A DNA stretch of 64,000 bases from contig NC_089273.1 of NCBI RefSeq assembly GCF_963678975.1, positions 22,214,356-22,278,355 of the forward strand, read 5' to 3'. Position 1 is the first letter of the stretch. Each line of letters starts with the position of its first letter. This DNA is from Dysidea avara. Its lineage: Eukaryota > Porifera > Demospongiae > Dictyoceratida > Dysideidae. This document shows, in pieces, positions 57,401-64,000 of this stretch. The position numbers and the translations under genes are program-made. The notes under the pieces are model-generated. The model ran no database searches. It was not told the origin of the DNA and worked only from the letters and a program-made list of their open reading frames with translations.

Positions 57401-60400
57401 TATGGTTACATGTGTAAGCAACCACCCTTGTTTCATTACTCCTTCTTTCTACTCTATGTGGTCCCAACTCAAATTTAAATTTCTAATTTTTCCATCTACA
57501 CTAGCTAATGTAATTATGCACATACTACAGACAAGTTTGCATCAATATTATAGTGTGAACTCCTCAGATAAGGCACCCTGAAATGAGCATTAACCAGGAC
57601 TCTTGTCCATAATATAGTTTCATTTGCATTAGTATAGATTATAGATATTAGACCCCTAAAATCATAGCCCTACTTTAGCAAGTAAGCACCAGCATGGTCC
57701 CAAAGTGTCCCGAACAGATTGGTTTCACTGTATACACTATACGTAATATATGTAAATTACCTTCTGAGGGATATTGCAAATATTTGAGGTGTGTGAGTAA
57801 TTGGTTGATATGAGCTACATGAAATACAATGATAAAACACAATGATTTTAATTTCAATGAAACTTTCCTATAATAATAAATTATAGTATAGTATACCTAT
57901 TTAGTTTATAATGGATTCCATTGTACTATATACCTGTACTATACCTACGAACACAATTTAATGTACCTAAGTTTTTAAAAAGATTACAGGTGTAATATAA
58001 ATACGTAGATACAGTATTATGATGGGTATCTACTCTTCATGCACTTGGTAGTACCTCAAACAAAATTCATTGCTGTATATTAATTATATCCATATTGTCT
58101 TGTCTTTCAAACAAAATAAGGATTCATGGTGGTAATCTAGCCCCTGTCTCTATTACAACGGTTTTAAAGGACTTCGTCATCTCAAGGACTATAGCTGATG
58201 TGATTCAACTATTGTCATATTCCTTTTAGAGCACTCTTTGATTTAATTCCCATACTGACTACAACAGTCAACAATTTGTAATTGTGGTATTACATTAATT
58301 AATTAAATGAAAGGATGTATGTCATTTAAGTACTAGAAATTACTTACTAGGTCATGATCTAAAATTCTACCCAATTTTGTATCTAAAAATTCACTCAAAT
58401 CTGCCTCACTAGAATAAACTGTCGAAAACATTTTAGGAGTCACAAACTAGCACCCACACAGTCATAGACAAATTGTTGAATGAAGTTTGCTTGCATAGTT
58501 TAGATGCATTTTGCCCTCAAATTATGTTTGGAAAATAGGCTGGACAGTAAAAGCAATCACCAAAATTCTGGCATGAGTGGATTTTTGGAAAAGTGAACAT
58601 CATGAAATAGTGAACACTGAGGAGCACTTTTTTGCATGAAAAATAAAAAGCTCAAATCATAGGCGATTCTAAGGGGGGGTGCCCCCTACCCCCCTTGCTG
58701 AAAAATAACAAAAAATCTTGGGGAAAATCACGGTATAGATTGGCACTGTTATTTTTAGCATTTTTCATGTTTTTAGTAAAAATCCTGCAGCTTCTGGGGG
58801 TTGCTCCCCCAGACCCCCTAAAATTCTGCTTTATATTACAGTCCATGCAACAATAGTCATACTGTTCCCTACTTACTCCCCCCCTTCCCTGAATCCCTGT
58901 AGATCTTGTCTAGAACCACCACTGGCTCAAATAGAATGGTCACACAGTATTATATCAGCAATGTAGATATTTTTTTATGAAGATGGGTTTTAGAGTCATG
59001 TATATGGCTACTAATTCTGACCTTTAGGAAGAGCAGAACTTGATTTAATAGACAAATTTCCTAATAAGGTTTTATAATAACCATTACCTCTAGCAACCTG
59101 AATTTCCCATTAGTTTTAGGTGATAATGTCTAAGGTACCGTCACTAAATTTTGAAAGGATAGCATATATATGTCATAAGATATGATATTTTGAAATTTGA
59201 GTTTTCCCATACATTTCTATGTAAGGGGGCTACAGTTGCCCCTTCTGGGCAATCATATAAATGAGGTATTTCAACATATTATGGAGAAACCAAAATTCCA
59301 AAGAATTCATATATCAATTTTACATAATTTGTAGGTGTGAATGTCAACAATCATCTCTCCAAGTTTTAAATGGATAGTATGTAGATCTTAAGATATGACA
59401 TTCTTTGAATGCTATGACTTGTGTGATTACCAAGAAGGGGAAACTGGTGTCCCTTTCATAGACAATGCATGGGAAAATTACAACTTCAAAATGTCATATA
59501 TCATAACTTATATCTGCTAGGCACCGGCCTATTATGCCCAAAATTTTACCTATTATGCTTTTGAGCATTGCTCAAAAATTAAGCCTATTATGCTCAAAAT
59601 TATGCTTTCAAAATCAAGATTATGCTCTAGAGCTGACTGTTTTATTAGAGTATATCAGCATTTCCTGACTGCTCTATTAGAGTAAGTGACTGCTCTATTA
59701 GAGTATCTCGATCTTATTTCTGCAAAGTGTGAATAACCAACAAAGAAACGGTTTAATAAGTTATATAACGTGTTTTTAATTATAAAATGCACTAATAATA
59801 CTATTGGCAGTGAATATTTGCTTTCTTTCAGGCAAGCGTATTGCGCATTTAATTAATTTTTCAAACATCGTCCCTATTATGCTGGCATTATGCTTGATGC
59901 TTATGGTCACCTATTATGCTTTAAATTATGCTGGCATAATTGGCCGGTGCCTAATATCTGCTATCCTTTTAAAACTTGGAGAGGTTGCTTTAGACATTGT
60001 CACTTACAACTAATGTGAAAATTTGGTTGCTAGGGGCAACAGTAAATTTTTGCTTTATTACAAAATTTGTCTATTCTTTAGGAGCCAAGGACAAATGTCC
60101 TTATATTTCACAATTGTAAGGACATTGTACAGACATGAGTTATAAAGAATACTTAACACTGCTGGAATTGGAATAGGGAGTTTCCATAGTACTACTTTCG
60201 TTACTATGATTGAAAGTTTTGAGGTTAACCACAACCACATAGTCAGTAGTACACTAAGGGGAGGTGGCATTGGTGGTTGGAAAAATGTAGTATATATCTC
60301 CTAGCAACCAAGTGACAGTTATTGTTAGCACTATAAACAAACATGCACATAATTATCAGCCTTTATGTGCCACTATAGTTTTGGTTTTGCGATGACATCA

Positions 60401-63332
60401 ATTTTGTGACTGCCCAAAACATTGTGCTATTTGTGTGGATTTTTCTGTTGATCGACCATTAATTTAAAGTATGAAGAGTATAGGAGAGCACTTTGATATC
60501 TTTCATGTAATTTTCAAAACTTTTCCTGGGAGGCATGCTCCCAGACCCCCCTAGCTGCAGCATGCTTTGTATGCTGGTTGCTACAGCTTGTACGCATACA
60601 ATGGTGCCCAACCAATCCTTCTGTGCTAGCTACGCCACTGATCAGTACAAATTTTAAAAGACTGCACTATTCCTCTAATAGTTTTGAAAACTAGTGCTGG
60701 AATCCAACATGTACAGAGCAGGGAATGTATAATATGAAACCTGCACTTGTGTTAAAAGATTATGGTAACTAAGACCATTACATCTGTTACATACAGTACC
60801 TCTCCTGGTGATTCCCATCTCCTGAAGGTCATCTTTGTTTAAACCTTTGAGATTTTCCACATCAACATCGTCTGAATACCCTTTTGATTCAAATAAGTTT
60901 GTGTATTGCTCAAGCTTCAGATTTCTCAACCATTCTTCAACATTTTGCTGTGGAAATCAAAGTAATACGCAGTAACATAATGTGTGGTTTGTGCATAAAT
61001 TATCATTATTATATATCATTTACCAATACTGCCAAGATAACATTTTTGGGCAAGAAATTGAAAACTACCATGATCCCCAATATACGGTACTACCATATAG
61101 TGTACTGTATGATAACCAAACTATATGTGACCGGATTTCATATAACAAGGCTTCCACACACACAAAATCAAACTTACGATTTTACCAAAAATGGATTGCT
61201 GGTCTAATACACTATCATATTTCACACTGTACTTCTTTCAGCACTGGCAAGTCTGGTTTCTGTAGCAGCTTTCTTCCGACCCTGTCAAAGCCACAAGTGT
61301 GAGATTGGCACCATTAAATGGCCATGGCTTTGTGATAATGGTGTGTAGTGAGCTGGGACTTCACAGAGAGCTCGCCAATAGTGTTCTCAGTCAATTTGGA
61401 GTAATTTTAGGGCCATGGAGAGCCCAAACTTGGCCTCTGGATTCCAATCGTCTTCTTACTCCATTTTATACCCGTATATTAAGACCACCGTCCACCCCCA
61501 CCCTCCCACCCTATTACTACCATCTGTGATATTATTACCCGCTCGAAAAAAGCTGCTCAAAACAGGGCAAATTTTGGGTATCAGAAATGTATGCACCCAC
61601 TCAGTGATAGCTAGTGAACAGATGAACAATTGGTGCAAATTTTGTTTGCACAGCTGTAGGCACTGGGAAGTTATTACACAATGATTCCTTAAAATCGCCA
61701 TATCTCCTAACAAAGCTTTGTGCGTCGAAGCCTTGTTTTGTCAAATTCAGTCACATATGATAATATTAATATTCTCAGTAATTGATAGTTGGAGCACCCT
61801 TTAATCATATTGATTTTTCTTAGCATTTAAACTGGATTGCTTCAATTGTAATGCTGTATAACAGGTGAAGAAATGTATAGGAAAATCCGGGGTGGAGCAT
61901 TTAGGGTGAATACCTCGCATTCCTTTTAGGAAGAGCTATATATAAAATACTGACATTGAATACTTTTAGTTTAAAGGGCAGGTAATTTACAGTACCTTCC
62001 TTCACTAACAATTCACCTGAAACCAAACAAACAATCTCAAAACTATCACCCAGAACCTTTGTGCATACTGAGTGGAGTCCCCTTTTAAAATGATCTACTT
62101 GTTTACACTTCTCCCTTGCCAATTCCTAGATCCCTTTGGTATGACCACATCATTTCCGGATTGGATACTCGAGTGTATGTTTAGTTGCTAAAATGGTTTT
62201 TATAATAAAATTATATCTGGCTGACACCATTCATTCTATTGATGTGGTATGTACCAAAGGAAAATTATGATGCAAAAAAGTAAACAAACATGTGTAAGGA
62301 AAATTGAATCATATTTGAAATAAAGATCATAGAAATAAAAATCAATGAAACAAGGGACATAAGCTACACCTGCAGCTATACTATTGGACATTTAATTTCT
62401 ATACTTCAGTCATGACATACACTGTAGATATCTGGCTGCATAATTATGTGAACGGATTTACAAGAATTCCACACGTAAACACAAGCCTAATTTTACAGTA
62501 GAATACAGTCAATGGAATGGGTGAAATGTTTATGAAGATAAATATATGATTTTTTGAGCTATGGTTTTGTGATGAAGAAAGGTATTACTGTAATTCACTT
62601 TATTTTTGTGTAAAAAATTTTGTAATAAATTTTTTGTGTAAAATATTTTTGTATGATTATATGTGAATGACTGCTCTATTAGAGTAGTTTGATCCTATGT
62701 AAAAAATTTTCATGCAAGAAATTTTCATACAAGTTTTTGCATACGGAAATTATGAAAAAAAAGCAAATTATGGTAACTAATGGCAAAAACTTTGGTAGCA
62801 TCATGTTCCCCAAAGCAACAGGAGTTCAAGGCCCTGGAAAAATAACTTACCCAGCAGTTGATTTGCCTGTTTAGGGAGAATGTGATGATTCTTGTAGAAT
62901 ACTGAATTCGTAAAGTAATGATGGCATCTGTAGTTTATTTTTCATAATGCCACTGTACAAATCAATTTTTCTGTTGTTACCACTTTGTGACACTGTAACT
63001 TTGAAAGTTTTTGGCTTCTAGAGCTGAAACTTCGGTTGACCTTTGTCACCTTTCCTTTGGCTATCCAGATGTAAAAATGTATGGTTATTTGAAGAATGCA
63101 TTAACATGTGCTATTCTTGGTACATATGACTGAAGTAGGAATAAAAATTAATGTGCACAGTAGAACATTGTTTTGCTTGATTCTCTCTTCGCCAAAGTTT
63201 TCCTCCACATTATATGCACATACTATTACTCACAGGGACATTTGAATTTAACTCTGGAGTGGGAAGTGTCTTTACTGCCTTTTCCAGTTTGAGTAGAAAT
63301 CCTCTTTCTTGTATTCCGATGGCTTTCAAGTC
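50940..63332 (-). CDS. Chitin synthase, C-terminal part with tandem SAM domains (four exons; 5' part outside window)
   Basis: Exons in transcript order: 63234-63332, 60800-60947, 57761-57814, 50940-51415. Acceptors (TTTCAACAG, TTTCCACAG, TTTCATGTAG, CTCCTTAG) and phases (0, 0, 1, 1) agree. The joined product starts inside a SAM domain (DLKAIGIQERGFLLKLEKAV), continues with a full second SAM (VEEWLRNLKLEQYTNLFESK ... LQEMGITRRAHINQLLTHLK), then a hydrophilic linker, and ends with a region typical of animal chitin synthases: ETKFWTSLVKDYLKP, a charged helix, membrane segment 1 (VMVLLLTNVMWIVFLYALAF), membrane segment 2 (AFSLLFLAVFSIIIIIQFIA) with IQFIAMIFHRF, and a Lys-rich tail ending RCCFKCC. 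The catalytic domain lies beyond 64000. Known role: membrane polymerisation of UDP-GlcNAc into chitin. Confidence 0.85.
51830..52230. repeat. Dispersed repeat pair member B
   Basis: Partner of 43120-43500 with the same block order: CACCCAAAAACCAGCCTC, AACTAAGCCCAAAC, ACCTTCAGACAAGCGTAACT, GTGCCTTTTGGCATACC, CTTTGTGTC...GCTGACAGC. Confidence 0.75.
52235..52570. repeat. Tandem pair of a third-copy repeat
   Basis: Two adjacent related units (about 52235-52405 and 52410-52570) share AACAGTTCTTGATTCG, GTGTAA(T/C)GGGTTGAACATA, ACTTTTCAGATGA and GGGGCGTG. A third copy lies at about 56370-56545. Confidence 0.75.
52610..52912. mobile_element. Near-perfect long foldback element
   Basis: Arms of about 140 bases are almost identical (for example AGAGTAGGGACCATAGCA and its inverse TGCTATGGTCCCTACTCT) around a 21-base centre (TCAATATACCATAATGGAAAT). 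The low divergence between arms suggests recent origin or gene conversion. A half copy is at about 5405-5460. Confidence 0.92.
53957..55733 (+). pseudogene. Decayed Ty3/gypsy-type retrotransposon
   Basis: Pieces in order, in several frames with stops: a possible gag-like stretch (about 53957-54230, low certainty), a pre-integrase region (LPDDVQAARHIIGPAK near 54240), an HHCC zinc-binding region (about 54370-54590, HHDANFAG then RIGCHFYWRGMN), the integrase core (54616-54825, with MDFVELDLSE, KWPEV and IIHDR), its downstream part carrying the third acidic residue (about 54876-54940, GGHPQANGLAEHFNRTLK), and a basic C-terminal tail (55398-55733, RSGHTVKKPVRLI). Frameshifts and stops make it non-functional. 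LTRs were not identified. It lies in the last chitin synthase intron. Confidence 0.85.
57235..57495. mobile_element. Foldback element, AGTAGGGATCAT family
   Basis: Left half TTTAAATTTGAGTAGAGACC...GAAACAAGGGAGGT is mirrored by CCTTGTTTCATTAC...GGTCCCAACTCAAATTTAAA. Inner arms include ACACATGTAGCCATACTAGT and its complement. Half copies of the same family: about 56560-56645 and 62300-62420. Confidence 0.75.
58640..58920. repeat. Degenerate repeat with C/G homopolymer words
   Basis: Contains GGGGGTTGCTCCCCCAGACC and ends near AGAACCACCACTGG. A shorter relative (GGAGGCATGCTCCCAGACCC ... CTACGCCACTGATC) is near 60525-60645. Class unknown. Confidence 0.45.
59025..60085. repeat. Large inverted repeat interrupted by a nested element
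   Basis: The left arm (about 59025-59170: CCTTTAGGA, ATAGACAAATTT, CTCTAGCAACC, GATAATGTCTAA) is repeated inverted at about 59965-60085. Between the arms, at about 59340-59420, is a further diverged unit (CTCTCCAAGTTTTAAATGGA). The right arm was split from its inner neighbour by the nested element at 59519-59953. Confidence 0.75.
59519..59953. mobile_element. Nested non-autonomous element with 9-bp duplication (MULE-like)
   Basis: Termini AGGCACCGGCCTATTATGCC and the inverse GGCATAATTGGCCGGTGCCT are flanked by the 9-mer ATATCTGCT on both sides (59510-59518 and 59954-59962). A 9-bp duplication points to the Mutator/MULE group, by inference. The interior has repeated CCTATTATGC words and a cluster of three ATTAGAGTA motifs (59637-59705). 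Confidence 0.82.
60800..60947 (-). CDS. Chitin synthase SAM2 exon
   Basis: Phase 0 in, phase 1 out; 49 codons from QNVEEWLRNLKLEQYT to MGITRR. It covers SAM helices 1-4, including the hydrophobic core Trp (EEWL), the Tyr of LEQYTNLF, and DLQEMGI. The final helix is on the next exon (57761-57814: HINQLLTHLKYLQYP). Confidence 0.87.
61131..61250. repeat. Single-ended relative of the 3389 element
   Basis: TATGTGACCGGATTTCATAT and CTTCCACACACAC echo the 3389-3633 terminus. Another end is at about 62448 (TATGTGAACGGATTTACAAG). No paired right end was found. Confidence 0.5.
62667..62790. repeat. Motif-bearing dispersed repeat, third copy
   Basis: TGACTGCTCTATTAGAGTA followed by CTATGTAAAAAATTTTCATG, AGAAATTTTCATACAAG and CATACGGAAATTATG. 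Same order as 15423-15545 and 45267-45370. Confidence 0.75.
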
Positions 63333-63392
63333 CTGTTGAAAAACAACAAAATATTATCATAAATTATAGTATGGTAGTACTGTATGTTAGAG

Positions 63393-63588
63393 TTAAAGCA
63401 CCACCACGCGTGCCAGTGTACGGGAAAAAACAGTACGAGGGGGTGTGCCGAGAGGCTAATACAGCATGAGGCGAAGGGGTGTGCCGAGAGGCTAATACAG
63501 CACGAGGCGAAGCCGAGTGCTGTATTTACCTCGAGATAACCCCCAAGTACTGTATTTTTTGTATACACAAGCAAGGCGGTGCTTTAAG
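63393..63588. mobile_element. Foldback element with internal direct repeat
   Basis: Ends TTAAAGCACCACC and the inverse GGCGGTGCTTTAA. Inside, GGGGTGTGCCGAGAGGCTAA continues to a GAGGCGAAG word and is repeated in tandem (period about 43), then mirrored (AGTACTGTATTTTTT versus AAAAAACAGTAC). It lies in the intron or flank upstream of the first chitin synthase exon seen here. Confidence 0.75.
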
Positions 63589-63646
63589 TGTTATATTGTA
63601 CTTCCTAGTTGCGTCTGGCTCGGAGCGATTTTCAGTGATAAGGATA

Positions 63647-63877
63647 TCAGAAAGTGTTTACTATTCTATTTCTAGTCGTAGAATGAACTAATAGGATTAG
63701 TTTGGCTAGTTTTAGCGATTTACAATGTCACGCACGTGATCAGTCGTGCTGTCTTAGTGGAGTCGTGTTTTAAAAGCTTCGTGATCAGATGATCAGTAAG
63801 TGTTTATACAATCTATTCCTAGCTGTTGAATGAACTCGTAGGATTAGTTTGGCTGGTTTTAGCAATTTACAGTGTTG
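63647..63877. repeat. Diverged tandem duplication, period about 146
   Basis: Two units of about 83 bases (63647-63730 and 63793-63877) share AAGTGTTTA, GAATGAACT, TAGGATTAGTTTGGCT and TTTTAGC.ATTTACA. They are separated by about 60 bases containing GTGATCAG twice. Confidence 0.8.
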
Positions 63878-63944
63878 TTTACGTAACATTCCAAAAATAA
63901 ATGCTTCGCATAATTGTGCTGTATTTGCCCAATTTAGTGGATAA

Positions 63945-63998
63945 CTGTACTGTATGACTCATACAGTACAGTTATATAGTTGATTAGTACTGTATGGA
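63945..63998. repeat. Palindrome at the window edge
   Basis: ATAACTGTACTGTATGA is followed directly by its inverse TCATACAGTACAGTTAT, with TACTGTATGGAG beyond. It is probably another foldback end cut by the window border. Confidence 0.7.
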
Positions 63999-64000
63999 GA

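Noticed and set aside
58348-58440. Minus-strand frame starting MFSTVYSSEADLSEFLDTKL with a good donor (GTAAGT), at first taken as a chitin synthase exon.
   Set aside because: It lies between the two exons of the second SAM domain (60800 and 57814), which join directly in phase 1, and its own phase does not fit. It would have to be an alternative exon.

Overview
The window looks like animal nuclear DNA, most probably from a sponge or another early-branching animal. It is AT-rich. Genes are split by GT-AG introns, intergenic space and introns are full of short foldback elements, and the recognisable proteins are animal families. The sponge assignment is an inference from overall character and gene content; no single diagnostic marker was seen.

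Layout. 1-5536 holds only repeats. 5537-10666 (+) is a three-exon gene for a signal-peptide, single Ig domain, single-pass membrane protein with a Cys-rich membrane-proximal tail; a decayed copy of its Ig exon lies at 14516-14690. 15649-17631 (+) is a complete intronless PARP6/PARP8-type ADP-ribosyltransferase gene whose upstream region is built from repeats. 21125-42948 (+) is a complete MCMDC2 gene (meiotic MCM-domain protein), reconstructed here as 19 phase-consistent exons encoding 672 residues. Its introns carry hAT-like, pogo/Tigger-like and other foldback elements, LINE remnants and a long GT tract. 46.2-49.1 kb is a minisatellite with a higher-order repeat and an internal inversion. 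50352-50758 (+) is a candidate end of an unrecognised gene. 50940-63332 (-) is the 3' part of an animal chitin synthase gene: four exons encoding the end of one SAM domain, a complete second SAM domain and the C-terminal pair of membrane segments. The catalytic part lies beyond the right edge of the window. One chitin synthase intron contains a decayed Ty3/gypsy retrotransposon (about 53.9-55.7 kb).

The genes are not an obvious functional unit: a cell-surface protein, an ADP-ribosyltransferase, a meiotic recombination factor and a chitin-synthesis enzyme. PARP and MCMDC2 are on the same strand and both carry an NRF1-like palindrome shortly upstream of the start codon. The strongest unexplained signal is a dispersed 19-bp motif with a palindromic core (TGACTGCTCTATTAGAGTA and variants), seen about twenty times in unrelated contexts. 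Exon borders come from reading splice sites, reading phase and remembered family sequences, with no alignment run.
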